In this document: positions 16,728 to 26,801 of the stretch, one piece after another
Layout of the letters: each line of letters starts with the position of its first letter
How positions within the stretch are numbered: the first letter of the stretch is position 1
From: Pseudomonadales bacterium
Lineage (GTDB): Bacteria; Pseudomonadota; Gammaproteobacteria; Pseudomonadales; UBA5862
Direction: 5' to 3'
Length of the DNA: 64,000 nucleotides
NCBI GenBank assembly: GCA_024234215.1
Contig: JACKOQ010000001.1
Location: forward strand, 124,001-188,000
Program-made: the position numbers and the translations under genes
Notes under the pieces: generated by a model
Databases searched by the model: none
The model's input: the letters and a program-made list of their open reading frames with translations, nothing else
Told to the model about the DNA's origin: nothing

Positions 16728-19483
16728 TGCGCTGAACCGTCGGTCGAGAGCAGCTCGATCTCGCCGATCTTGAGCTCGCGGATCGCCTTTTCGATCCTGG
16801 CCCGATCGCCCACCACCACCCAGGTGAGCTGGTCGGGATGCAGCTGTCTGGCGGCGGTGACGATCGCCTCGACCGAGGTGTCGCTGACCCGCCCAGGGTA
16901 GTCGGTGATGTAACTCTCGGCCCGCTTGAACCGCACCAGATCGGCGATGGCGCCACCCAGGGCCGCGCCGGTTTCATACTTTCCGGGCAATTTCAGCGTC
17001 TCGAACCGCTTGACCTTGTTGATCTCGGCGCCATTGGGCGGGTTCTGTCCGGTCAGCACCCGGACCTCGTTCAGGATCTCGGCCATGGCCGGAGCGGTCT
17101 GATCGGTCTGCACCGAGCTGTAGGCGAGAAACGGGCGCTGGCCGCTGGCATCGACGACCAGGCTGCGAGCACCATAGGACCAGTGCTTGTCTTCGCGCAG
17201 ATTCATGTTGAGCCGCGAGGTGAAGGTGCCGCCCAGAATCTGGTTCATCAGGTCGACGGCGATCTCATCGTCACCGCCACCGGGGGTGAGCAGGTCACCG
17301 GCGAAGATGGTCGACTGGATCGAACCGGGCTTGTCGATCAGATAGACCCGGGTCTGCGTCGGCGACTGTACGGTGGGAATGGTGCGGACGGGCTGTTTTG
17401 CGCCACGGTCGCGCCACTGGCCCAGTTGCTGTTCGAGGAGTGGCACCAGCTCTTTCAGCGTGGTGTCGCCGACCACGATCAGGGTGGCACGACCGGGCTG
17501 AAACCAGGTGCGGTGGAAGTTGACCAGGTCATCGCGCTTCAGCGACGAGACGCCGGCCACGGTGCCGCTGCCGGTGAAGGGGAGCGCATAGGGGTGTCCC
17601 TCGCCGTAGAGCAGCGGCGGCATCAGCCGCATCGCCAGCGAGACCGGGCTGGCCTCCTCCTGTTCGATCCGGGCCAGCCACAGGGCACGCTTGCGCTCGA
17701 TTTCGCTGCTTTTGAAGGCGGGGTTGAGCAGCACGTCGGCAAAGAGTCCGAGCGATGAGGTGAGGTTGCTCTTCAGCGTCGAGAGGTGCAGGCTGGAGGT
17801 GTCGATGGTCGAGCTGGTGGTGAGGGTGGCGCCCAGCCGCTCCAGCCGGTCGGCCAGCGCCAGTGCGTCGTACTGGCTGGAGCCTTCGGTCAGCATCTCC
17901 ATCGCAAAGCTCTGGGTGCCGGGCTTGCCACCTTGGTCGGTCGAGTGGCCGGCGTCGAATTGCAGCGTCAGTTGCACCAGCGGCACTTCGTGGCGTTGGG
18001 CCAGCACCACCTTGAGGCCATTTTTCAGCGTGGCCCGTTCCAACTCCGGAATCTTGAGCTGCGGGGGTTCATCGACAGCCGGCAGTTGGCTGCGGTCGGC
18101 CCCCTCCTTGGCCGCTTCGAGGGTCGGGAAGGGCTCGACCTCCAGGGTGTAGCGGCCATCGCTCAGCCATTTCCTGCTCAGATCGCGCAGGGCGATCGGG
18201 GTGGCGGCGTTGATCTGCTTCAGCCAGATGTCGACCATGGCGGTCGGGTTGTCGAAAAAGACTTCGCCACTGGCCAGCAGGTCCGACTTGCCGCCAGTGC
18301 CGCCAACCCGTTCGGCCTCGCGCACGAACTGTGCGGTGTAGGCCGCCCTGACCCGCTCGAGCTCGCTCTGGCCCGGACCCTGGGTCAGCAGCGTGGTCAG
18401 CTCCTGGTCGATGGCTTTTTCGACCTCGGCGAGGGTGTGGCCTTTCTTGACATCGGCGGTGATGACGAAGAGCCCGGAGAGTTCACGGCCCCAGTAGGCG
18501 GCGCTCACCTCGGTCGCGATCTGGTCGCGGTAGACCAGCCGCTGATAGAGCCGGGAGTTCTTGCCACCGGCCAGCAGTTGACCCAGCAGGTCGAACAGCG
18601 GGGCATTCTGATCACGCAGTTCGGGCACATTCCAGACCTGATGGAGCCGTGGCTGCGGCACCCGATCCTGCATCACCTCGCGCTGATGGCCAGTGCGCTG
18701 GGCGGTCCAGGCCTTGGGGCGGGTGATCGGCTGGCCGGGTGCGATGTCGCCAAAGTAGTGCTGGACCTTCTGTTTGGCGGTCTCGAGATCGATGTCGCCG
18801 GCCAGCACCAGCACCGCGTTGGAGGGGCCGTAGTAATCCTTGAACCACTGGTGCACATCATCGAGGGTGGCGGCGTTGAGATCGGTCATCGAACCGATCA
18901 CCTCCCACGAATAGGGATGGCCGGCCGGATAGCAGGCCTTGGTGATCGCCTCGAACACCCGGCCATAGGGCTGGTTTTCGCCCTGGCGCTTCTCGTTCTG
19001 CACCACGCCGCGCTGCTCATCGAGCTTGGCCTGGGTGATGGCGCCCAGCAGATGGCCCATGCGGTCCGACTCCATCCACAGCGCCAGGTCGAGCGCGGAG
19101 GTGGGCACGTTCTGGAAATAGTTGGTGCGGTCGTTGTTGGTGGTGCCATTCATCTCGGTGGCGCCGACCCGCTCGAAGGGTTTGAAGTACTCATCGTCAT
19201 GGTGTTCGCTGCCGTTGAACATCAGGTGTTCGAACAGATGGGCGAAGCCGGTCTTGCCCGGCTTTTCATCCTTGGAGCCGACGTGATACCAGAGGTTGAC
19301 CGCCACGATCGGCGCCTTGCGGTCCTCATGCACGATCACCGTCAGTCCGTTGTCGAGGATGAATTTCTGATGGCTCAGGTTCATTTTGAGCGGTTCGGCC
19401 TGCACCGTGACGCCGCAGGCCAGCAGATGGAACAGCATGAACAGGGAAGGCAGCAGGGAGAAGCGCATGCGCAGGGTCATCAT
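16724..19483 (-). CDS. Periplasmic M16 family zinc metallopeptidase (pitrilysin-like, tandem)
   Basis: About 919 residues with an N-terminal signal peptide (FSLLPSLFMLFHLLACGVTVQA). The zinc motif HxxEH is in FAHLFEHLMFNG in the first M16 domain, with the downstream glutamate region expected near NEKRQGE. The second half (from about residue 480, LKNGLKVVLAQRHEVPLVQL) repeats the M16 fold without the zinc motif, which is the usual active/inactive domain pair. It should degrade peptides or small proteins in the envelope. Possible ATGs are at 19483, 19480 and 19468; none has a strong ribosome-binding site. It is followed by the slp gene. Confidence 0.92.
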   Translation of the reverse strand: MMTLRMRFSLLPSLFMLFHLLACGVTVQAEPLKMNLSHQKFILDNGLTVIVHEDRKAPIVAVNLWYHVGSKDEKPGKTGFAHLFEHLMFNGSEHHDDEYFKPFERVGATEMNGTTNNDRTNYFQNVPTSALDLALWMESDRMGHLLGAITQAKLDEQRGVVQNEKRQGENQPYGRVFEAITKACYPAGHPYSWEVIGSMTDLNAATLDDVHQWFKDYYGPSNAVLVLAGDIDLETAKQKVQHYFGDIAPGQPITRPKAWTAQRTGHQREVMQDRVPQPRLHQVWNVPELRDQNAPLFDLLGQLLAGGKNSRLYQRLVYRDQIATEVSAAYWGRELSGLFVITADVKKGHTLAEVEKAIDQELTTLLTQGPGQSELERVRAAYTAQFVREAERVGGTGGKSDLLASGEVFFDNPTAMVDIWLKQINAATPIALRDLSRKWLSDGRYTLEVEPFPTLEAAKEGADRSQLPAVDEPPQLKIPELERATLKNGLKVVLAQRHEVPLVQLTLQFDAGHSTDQGGKPGTQSFAMEMLTEGSSQYDALALADRLERLGATLTTSSTIDTSSLHLSTLKSNLTSSLGLFADVLLNPAFKSSEIERKRALWLARIEQEEASPVSLAMRLMPPLLYGEGHPYALPFTGSGTVAGVSSLKRDDLVNFHRTWFQPGRATLIVVGDTTLKELVPLLEQQLGQWRDRGAKQPVRTIPTVQSPTQTRVYLIDKPGSIQSTIFAGDLLTPGGGDDEIAVDLMNQILGGTFTSRLNMNLREDKHWSYGARSLVVDASGQRPFLAYSSVQTDQTAPAMAEILNEVRVLTGQNPPNGAEINKVKRFETLKLPGKYETGAALGGAIADLVRFKRAESYITDYPGRVSDTSVEAIVTAARQLHPDQLTWVVVGDRARIEKAIRELKIGEIELLSTDGSAQ

Positions 19484-19587
19484 GGTGGTCGATGGGTTGA
19501 AGAGGGTCCGAAACGCCCGCCATGGTACTGCGCCTTGCGTGCCGGAGTAAGGCTTGGGGCACAACTTTGCTGCATTTCTGGGCCGAA

Positions 19588-20508
19588 TCAGCCGCGCGGA
19601 TGGTGCTTCTGGTGCAGCTCGCGCAGCCGCTGTCGCGCCACATGGGTGTAGATCTGTGTGGTCGACAGGTCGCTGTGCCCCAGCAGCATCTGCACCACCC
19701 GCAGATCGGCACCATGGTTGAGCAGATGGGTGGCAAAGGCGTGGCGCAAGCTGTGCGGTGACAGGGGGCGGTCGATGCCGCATTGTCGGGCATGCTGCTT
19801 GATGCGATACCAGAAGGCCTGGCGGGTGAGCGCCTCGCCGTCGCGACCCGGGAACAGCGGAGCCCGGCCATCCTGGCGTGAGGGCGCAGTGGTCGCGCGG
19901 TAGCGTTCGATCCAGGCCAGCGCCTCTTCTCCGACCGGAATCAGCCGCTCCTTGCCGCCCTTGCCGGTGATGCGCACGCAGCCCCGCTGGCAGTCGAGCT
20001 GATCATGGCGCAATCCCACCAGTTCGGAGACCCGCAGACCCGTTGCATAGAGCAGTTCGAGCATGGTCCGGTCACGCAGTCCCAGCGGTTGCTCGACGTC
20101 CGGCGCGGCCAGCAGTTGCTCGACCTCGGCTTCGGTCAGGCTGACCGGCAGCGGGCGGCCCAGTCTGGGGTTGGCAATGTCGAGTGCCGGGTCGGTTGAA
20201 ATCAGCCCTTCGCGCAGAAGATAGCGGGTGAAGTTGCGCAGTGCCGCCAGAAAGCGCTGGGTGGAGCGGCTGCTGTAGCCCTGTGCCAGCCGCTCTCCGA
20301 GGTAGTCGAGCAGTTGGGCGCGGTCGAGGTCGAGCAGCCGGCCCTGCTGCTGGGTCAGCCAGGTTGCCAGTGCCGTGAGATCGCTGCGGTAGGCCGCCAG
20401 GGTCGGTTCGGCCGAACCACGCTCCAGCCAGAGGGCGTCGAGAAAGCGCTCGATCAGCGCCAGATCGGCCGTGCTGACCGGTGAATCAGCGGCAGCAGTG
20501 CTGTTCAT
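19588..20508 (-). CDS. xerD: XerD, site-specific tyrosine recombinase
   Basis: A 306-residue tyrosine recombinase. The N-terminal SAM-like core-binding domain occupies about residues 15-105. Catalytic residues visible are Arg159 (TGLRVSEL), Lys183 (TGKGGKERLIP), His252 and Arg255 (SPHSLRHAFATHLL), His278 (LLGHSDLSTTQIYTH) and Tyr287. XerD with XerC resolves chromosome dimers at dif. The strict XerD wording of the C-terminal motifs favours XerD over XerC. No neighbouring phage or integron genes suggest a mobile integrase. Confidence 0.92.
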   Translation of the reverse strand: MNSTAAADSPVSTADLALIERFLDALWLERGSAEPTLAAYRSDLTALATWLTQQQGRLLDLDRAQLLDYLGERLAQGYSSRSTQRFLAALRNFTRYLLREGLISTDPALDIANPRLGRPLPVSLTEAEVEQLLAAPDVEQPLGLRDRTMLELLYATGLRVSELVGLRHDQLDCQRGCVRITGKGGKERLIPVGEEALAWIERYRATTAPSRQDGRAPLFPGRDGEALTRQAFWYRIKQHARQCGIDRPLSPHSLRHAFATHLLNHGADLRVVQMLLGHSDLSTTQIYTHVARQRLRELHQKHHPRG

Positions 20509-20551
20509 CGGGCGCTTTGCTCATGAAGAGGTGTTGTCGTCGGGTTGCCTC

Positions 20552-20592
20552 CAAATAAAAAGCCATGCTCCGGCACTGGCCAGAGCATGGCT
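20552..20592 (-). terminator. Rho-independent terminator after the acyl-CoA dehydrogenase operon
   Basis: A 10-bp perfect stem (AGCCATGCTC at 20561-20570 and GAGCATGGCT at 20583-20592, 12-base loop). On the minus strand it runs into TTTTTATTT. It lies 28 bp past the stop of the gene at 20620-21753 and ends that transcript before xerD. Confidence 0.85.
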
Positions 20593-20619
20593 GTTCGGGC
20601 TCACCCGACGGATGCGGCG

Positions 20620-21753
20620 CTACTGTTGCGAGAGCCGGGCATACCGCTGCAGGTGGTGGTCGGTGCTGCCGAAGCTGCTGCAGAAGAGCGTGAGGCAACG
20701 GAAGTAGTGGCCGACGTCGAGCTCTTCGGTCATGCCGACCCCGCCATGGATCTGCACTGCATCCTGCGCCACGGCGCGGGCATGCTGGCCGACATAGGCC
20801 TTGGCGGCCGAGACCGCCTTGCGCCGTGCGGTGGCGTCGGACTTCATCACCTCCATGCTGACCATGTAGACCATCGAACGGCTCGCCTCGCTCGACATGA
20901 ACATGTCGACCAGGCGGTGTTGCAGCACCTGGAAGCTGGCGATCGGCACGCCGAACTGTTCACGGGTCTTGGTGTAGTCGAGGGTTCTTCTGAAGGCGGA
21001 GTTCATCGCACCCAGCGCCTGGGCGCAGAGCGCCGCGGTGGCGGTGTCGATCACCTGGTCGAGCAGTGCATGGCCCTGACCTTCGCCGCCCAGCAGTTCG
21101 CCGGTGGCGCCATTGAGGCGCACATTGGCGGCCTGCGAGCCATCGGCGGTGTCGTAGACGCTCAGCTCGACACCCGCCGCATTGCGATCGACCAGGAACA
21201 GCGAGATGCCGTTCTGATCGAGCCGCGCGCCACTGGTGCGGGCCGAGACGATCAGCTTGTCGGCCGTGCCGCCATTGAGCACGACGATCTTCTCGCCGCT
21301 CAGGCTGTAGCCGCCAGCGGTGGCGGTGGCCTTGGTCTGCACGTCCGCCAGCTCATAGCGGGAGGTCGGCTCGGCATAGGCCACCGACAGCATCAGTTCG
21401 CCGCTGGCCACCTTGGGCAGCAGGGTTTTTTTCTGTGCATCGCTGCCGCCGAACAGCACCGCATTGGCGCCCATCACCACCGTGGAGAGGTAGGGTTCGA
21501 GCACCATCGCGCTGCCGAAGGCCTCCATCACCAGCATGGTCTCGATGGCACTGCCGCCGTAGCCACCGAACTCTTCGGGCAGTGCGATGCCAAGCCAGCC
21601 CAGCTCGGCATACTGCTTCCACAGCGCGCGGCTGAAGCGCTCGGGCGTCTTCAGCAGCTTGTTGCGTGCCTCGAACGAGTAGTCCTTTTCGATAAACTTC
21701 TCAACCGATTCCTTGATCAGTTGTTGTTCTTCGCTGAATGAAAAATCCATCAT
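20620..21753 (-). CDS. Acyl-CoA dehydrogenase, small-subunit type (PimD/ChsE-like)
   Basis: A 377-residue flavin-dependent acyl-CoA dehydrogenase fold with an N-terminal helical domain, middle beta domain and C-terminal helices. It resembles the small subunit annotated as pimeloyl-CoA dehydrogenase and the heteromeric ChsE-type enzymes of steroid side-chain degradation. FAD-site features include VAYAEPTSRYELAD and the C-terminal QIHGGVGMTEELDVGHYFR. It starts 9 bp after the large subunit stop, so the pair should be co-translated as an alpha/beta complex. The substrate cannot be read from sequence; an alpha-branched or ring-bearing acyl-CoA is an inference. Confidence 0.85.
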   Translation of the reverse strand: MMDFSFSEEQQLIKESVEKFIEKDYSFEARNKLLKTPERFSRALWKQYAELGWLGIALPEEFGGYGGSAIETMLVMEAFGSAMVLEPYLSTVVMGANAVLFGGSDAQKKTLLPKVASGELMLSVAYAEPTSRYELADVQTKATATAGGYSLSGEKIVVLNGGTADKLIVSARTSGARLDQNGISLFLVDRNAAGVELSVYDTADGSQAANVRLNGATGELLGGEGQGHALLDQVIDTATAALCAQALGAMNSAFRRTLDYTKTREQFGVPIASFQVLQHRLVDMFMSSEASRSMVYMVSMEVMKSDATARRKAVSAAKAYVGQHARAVAQDAVQIHGGVGMTEELDVGHYFRCLTLFCSSFGSTDHHLQRYARLSQQ

Positions 21754-21762
21754 TGCCCCCTG

Positions 21763-22935
21763 TCAGAGCCCAAGAATCGCTTTTGCCATGACGCCATACT
21801 GCACTTCGGTGCTGCCGCCATAGATGGTGCTGGCGCGGCCGAAGTTGTAGTTGGCGAGAGATTGTTTGAACGGCACCGGTCCGACCGCCTGCTCGGTCTG
21901 CCATGGGTAGGCGTAATAGCCCGACATCTCGACCTTGAGCTCCTGCAGCATCTGCTGCGCCTGACTGCCCTTGATCTTCAGCAGCGAGGATTCGGCGCCC
22001 GGCACCTGACCGGAGGCGAGCGCGGCCAGTGCGCGGAAGTTGGTGTACTCCAGTGCCATGACGTTGAGCTCGGCCTGTGCCAGCTTCAGGCTGAATTGCG
22101 GGTCTTCGATCATCGACTTGCCGTTGGCCTCGGTGGCGCGGGCCAGCTTCTTCAGCTTGCCGAGCGATGCCTTGGCGGCGCCGACGCCGGCGATGCTGGT
22201 GCGCTCGTGGGTGAGCAGGTACTTGGCCACGGTCCAGCCCTGGTTCTCCTCGCCGACCAGGTTCTGTTTCGGCACCCGCACGTTGTCGAGGAAGACCTGG
22301 TTGAGGTGGTGTTCGCCATCGATCGAGATGATCGGCCTGACCTGAATGCCCGGGGTGTTCATGTCGATCAGCAGAAAGCTGATGCCCTGCTGCTTCTTGC
22401 CGGTTGCGTTGGTGCGCACCAGGCAGAACATCCAGTCGGCGCGGTGGGCGTAGGTGGTCCAGATCTTGGAGCCGTTGACCACGTAGTGGTCACCTTCGAG
22501 CACGGCGGCGGTCTTGAGAGCCGCCAGGTCGGAGCCAGCGCCCGGTTCGGAGTAGCCTTGGCACCACCAGTCATCGAAGTTGAGAATGCGCGGCAGGAAC
22601 TGCTTGCGCTGTGCATCGTTGCCATAGCCCATCAGCACCGGTCCCAGCATGGTGATGCCCATCGAGAACACCTGTGGTGCGCCGACTTCGGCACGGACCT
22701 CTTCGAAAATGTGCTTCTGGGTGGCATTCCAGCCGGTGCCGCCATGCTCCTTGGGCCAGGAGGGTGCCGCCCAGCCCTTCTCGTTCAGTTTGCGTCCCCA
22801 GCTGATCAGCTCTTCCTTGGTGAGCGATTCGCCGGCTTCTTCCTTTGCTTTCAACTCCTTGGGCAGGTTGGCCTCGAACCAGGCCTTGACCTCGGCTCTG
22901 AATGCCAGCTCTTCGGCTGAAAAATCGATATTCAT
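21763..22935 (-). CDS. Acyl-CoA dehydrogenase, large-subunit type (PimC/ChsE-like)
   Basis: A 390-residue acyl-CoA dehydrogenase with the FAD/substrate loop QGYSEPGAGSDLAALKT, the beta-domain stretch YVVNGSKIWTTYAHRADWMF, and the C-terminal ASTIYGGSTEVQYGVMAKAIL expected for FAD binding and the tetramer interface. It pairs with the following small-subunit gene, the arrangement of heteromeric dehydrogenases acting on dicarboxyl- or steroid-CoA substrates. The ATG is at 22935. A terminator upstream (23041-23069) separates this two-gene unit from the thiolase gene, so it needs its own promoter, which I could not identify. Confidence 0.87.
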   Translation of the reverse strand: MNIDFSAEELAFRAEVKAWFEANLPKELKAKEEAGESLTKEELISWGRKLNEKGWAAPSWPKEHGGTGWNATQKHIFEEVRAEVGAPQVFSMGITMLGPVLMGYGNDAQRKQFLPRILNFDDWWCQGYSEPGAGSDLAALKTAAVLEGDHYVVNGSKIWTTYAHRADWMFCLVRTNATGKKQQGISFLLIDMNTPGIQVRPIISIDGEHHLNQVFLDNVRVPKQNLVGEENQGWTVAKYLLTHERTSIAGVGAAKASLGKLKKLARATEANGKSMIEDPQFSLKLAQAELNVMALEYTNFRALAALASGQVPGAESSLLKIKGSQAQQMLQELKVEMSGYYAYPWQTEQAVGPVPFKQSLANYNFGRASTIYGGSTEVQYGVMAKAILGL

Positions 22936-23006
22936 GGTTGACCTCTGTTGTGTTCCGTCCAGGCTAGAGCCGCCTGTGACGGGTGCCGATTATCACATGA
23001 ACGGAA

Positions 23007-23026
23007 CGGGGAGCCCATGCTCCCCG
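23007..23026. repeat. Inverted repeat upstream of the acyl-CoA dehydrogenase pair
   Basis: A perfect 8-bp inverted repeat CGGGGAGC-ccat-GCTCCCCG with a 4-base loop, lacking a T-tract on either strand. It lies between the thiolase terminator and the dehydrogenase genes, where an operator or mRNA-leader hairpin is possible. Confidence 0.5.
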
Positions 23027-23040
23027 CTCGATCTTGCCTG

Positions 23041-23069
23041 AAAAAAGGCGGTCATCGGCCGATGACCGC
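23041..23069 (-). terminator. Rho-independent terminator after the thiolase-fold gene
   Basis: A perfect 11-bp palindrome (GCGGTCATCGG at 23048-23058 and its complement at 23059-23069). On the minus strand it is followed by CCTTTTTT. It lies 12 bp after the thiolase stop. Confidence 0.88.
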
Positions 23070-23080
23070 TTCACGTCGGC

Positions 23081-24238
23081 TCAGGCATCGCCATCGCGCT
23101 GCAACATGTGCATCACGCAGATAGAGCCTGCCCCCATCATGTGGATCATGGCGTTGCGCGCGCCGGCCACCTGCCGCGGACCCGATTCGCCGCGCAACTG
23201 CTGCACGCCGTCCCAGATCTGGGCCAGTCCGGTCGGGCCGCCGGGGTGGCCGCGCGCGGTGAGTCCGCCATCGGTGGAGAAGGGAATCTTGCCACCGATC
23301 GAGGTGTCGCCCCGGGCCACCAGGTGGTCGCCTTCGCCGGGCTCGGCAAAGCCCATCAGTTCGTAGTACATCAGCTCTTCGATCGGGAAGGCGTCATGCA
23401 CATGGACCAGATCGACATCCTTCGGCCCAAGGCCACTCTCTTCGTAGAGCGCCTGGGTGGTGACCCGGGTCAGATCCTCGGGGCCGATCACCGCCCCCAG
23501 AAAGACGTGGCCCGGCGTGTAGTGTTCGGACTTCATCTGCGAACCGACCACCTTCACCATCGGCCGGCCGCGTGCCACCCGCATCGCCACCTCCTTGGTG
23601 GCGACGATGGCCGCTGCCGCGCCACCGCCGGCCGCACAGGCCATCTTGGTGGTGTGGGGATAGGAGACTTCGGGTGCGGCCAGAATCTCTTCCGGTGTCA
23701 CCAGCTCCTTCGACTGCCGCTGCGCCATCGGGTTGAAGCGGGCATGGTTCCAGTTCTTGGCCGCAATCTTGGCGAAGGTCTCGAGGGTGGTGCCATGCTC
23801 GTGCATCCGCCGCACTGCCCACATGGCGAAGAAAGCCGCCGGCAGGATGGTCGAATCGATCTTCGGACCTTCGGCCATCTCGCTCAGTGCCCGTGCCCGG
23901 CTGAACTTCATCATGTCGTCGAAGCCGACCGCCATGGCGACCTCGCAGTGGCCGCCCTTGACGGCATTGACCGCCTCGCGCATCGCACAGGAGCCGGTCG
24001 CCGAGGCATTCTCGACATGGACCACCGGCACGTTGGTCAGGCCGAGATCCTTGGCGAAGCCGATGCCCTGCATCCGGCCGTTGATGTAGCCGTTGTAGAG
24101 GTAACCCACCTCCTGGAAGCGGATGCCGGCATCCTGGAGTGCCGCGCTGGCGGCGGTGAAGTACATCTCGCGCAAAGGTGGCGCATCGCGCATGAAGGGG
24201 TGCATGCCGACGCCGATCACATAGACTTCTCTGCTCAT
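23081..24238 (-). CDS. Thiolase-superfamily protein (lipid-transfer/Ltp2-like, probable aldolase)
   Basis: A 385-residue thiolase-fold protein of the SCP2/lipid-transfer-protein type. At the usual nucleophile position the sequence reads ENASATGS, with Ser79 where thiolases have Cys. The C-terminal CxG motif is replaced by HMMGAGS, so both catalytic cysteines are absent. The active-site histidine regions VHDAFPIEE and ARGHPGGPTG are kept. Loss of the cysteines with a DUF35 partner immediately upstream resembles Ltp2, which cleaves steroid side chains by retro-aldol reaction rather than thiolysis. ATG 24238 has an AGGAGA ribosome-binding site; the frame is open 20 codons further. The true substrate is unknown. 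Confidence 0.85.
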   Translation of the reverse strand: MSREVYVIGVGMHPFMRDAPPLREMYFTAASAALQDAGIRFQEVGYLYNGYINGRMQGIGFAKDLGLTNVPVVHVENASATGSCAMREAVNAVKGGHCEVAMAVGFDDMMKFSRARALSEMAEGPKIDSTILPAAFFAMWAVRRMHEHGTTLETFAKIAAKNWNHARFNPMAQRQSKELVTPEEILAAPEVSYPHTTKMACAAGGGAAAAIVATKEVAMRVARGRPMVKVVGSQMKSEHYTPGHVFLGAVIGPEDLTRVTTQALYEESGLGPKDVDLVHVHDAFPIEELMYYELMGFAEPGEGDHLVARGDTSIGGKIPFSTDGGLTARGHPGGPTGLAQIWDGVQQLRGESGPRQVAGARNAMIHMMGAGSICVMHMLQRDGDA

Positions 24239-24248
24239 GGGGGCTCTC

Positions 24249-24656
24249 CTATGCCTGAACCGGTTCGAAACAGTAGGAGCAGAGCTCCACGTCGCCATCG
24301 CGCTTGACCGGCAGCAGGGCCAGCCGCATCTTCATGCCGATCTTCCAGTCACCCATCTCGCCGCGAATGATCGACTGGATGCGGGTGCCACACGGCAGGT
24401 CGATCTGGCCGACGCCATGGCCGCCGCCGTCGGAGGACTGGGTCGAACCGATCATCTTCATGCGCACGTAGGTCCAGGAGTAGAGCTCGCCTTCGGTCGG
24501 CAGTTCGACCTTCTGCACCGGCTCGGAGGTGACCGGGCAGAGCTTGCGCTGGGGGTAGTAGGTGTTACCGGTCGAGGGACTGAAGGAGCCGAGCAGCACT
24601 GGCCTGCCCCCCTCTTTGATAACGAAGTAGCCTTCCTCTATTGGCTTTTGGGTCAT
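24249..24656 (-). CDS. DUF35 OB-fold/zinc-ribbon protein, partner of the thiolase-fold protein
   Basis: A 135-residue OB-fold protein of the DUF35 (ChsH2 C-terminal-like) family, with the core SWTYVRMKMIG. The N-terminal zinc ribbon is incomplete: one cysteine (Cys40 in KLCPVTSEP) is present where four are usual, while Cys126 and Cys129 lie in the C-terminal CSYC. DUF35 proteins bind thiolase-like enzymes, for example ChsH2 with Ltp2 and BbsA with BbsB. It starts the operon and is followed after 10 bp by the thiolase-fold gene. Confidence 0.82.
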   Translation of the reverse strand: MTQKPIEEGYFVIKEGGRPVLLGSFSPSTGNTYYPQRKLCPVTSEPVQKVELPTEGELYSWTYVRMKMIGSTQSSDGGGHGVGQIDLPCGTRIQSIIRGEMGDWKIGMKMRLALLPVKRDGDVELCSYCFEPVQA

Positions 24657-24702
24657 GGGCCATCCTCATCTTATTGTTGGATTGCTGAATCGGGGCGCAG
24701 CT

Positions 24703-24730
24703 ATTCTAGCCAGTGCGGCAGTCGGGCGAA
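24703..24730 (-). promoter_or_regulatory. Putative promoter of the DUF35-thiolase operon
   Basis: On the minus strand a -10 TAGAAT (24708-24703) lies 16 bp after a poor -35 TTCGCC (24730-24725), about 47 bp upstream of the DUF35 ATG. A GAGGATG ribosome-binding site precedes that ATG. The -35 match is weak. Confidence 0.4.
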
Positions 24731-24752
24731 ACCACCTTGGCCGTTGTGCTGC

Positions 24753-26639
<1,887 letters not shown>

Positions 26640-26715
26640 GAGATGAGGCGATGCGGGATGGGTGAAGCGGGTGTCGGCAATGGGTGCGTTGCGGTCGAAC
26701 CCATTTCTGGAAGTG

Positions 26716-26750
26716 CAAAAAGGAGCCCCGCCAGTGATGGCGGGGCTCCT
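26716..26750 (-). terminator. Rho-independent terminator after the PEP-CTERM gene
   Basis: A strong perfect 13-bp stem (AGGAGCCCCGCCA at 26721-26733, loop GTGA, complement at 26738-26750). On the minus strand it runs into TTTTTGC. It lies 51 bp past the stop of the gene at 26802-27386. Confidence 0.9.
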
Positions 26751-26801
26751 CGCTGTCGCAATCGTGCTTTGGCAGCGGCTACATGGCCGCCTGACGCACT
26801 C

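Noticed and set aside
17786..19651. Long plus-strand ORF of 621 codons opposite the M16 protease gene
   Set aside because: The protease on the minus strand has clear zinc and domain motifs. The plus ORF is low-complexity, rich in Gly/Gln/His and has no recognisable motif, as expected for the opposite strand of high-GC coding DNA.
23007..23026. CGGGGAGC/GCTCCCCG repeat as a terminator
   Set aside because: No T-tract on either strand, and a better terminator already lies at 23041-23069. It was kept only as a repeat.
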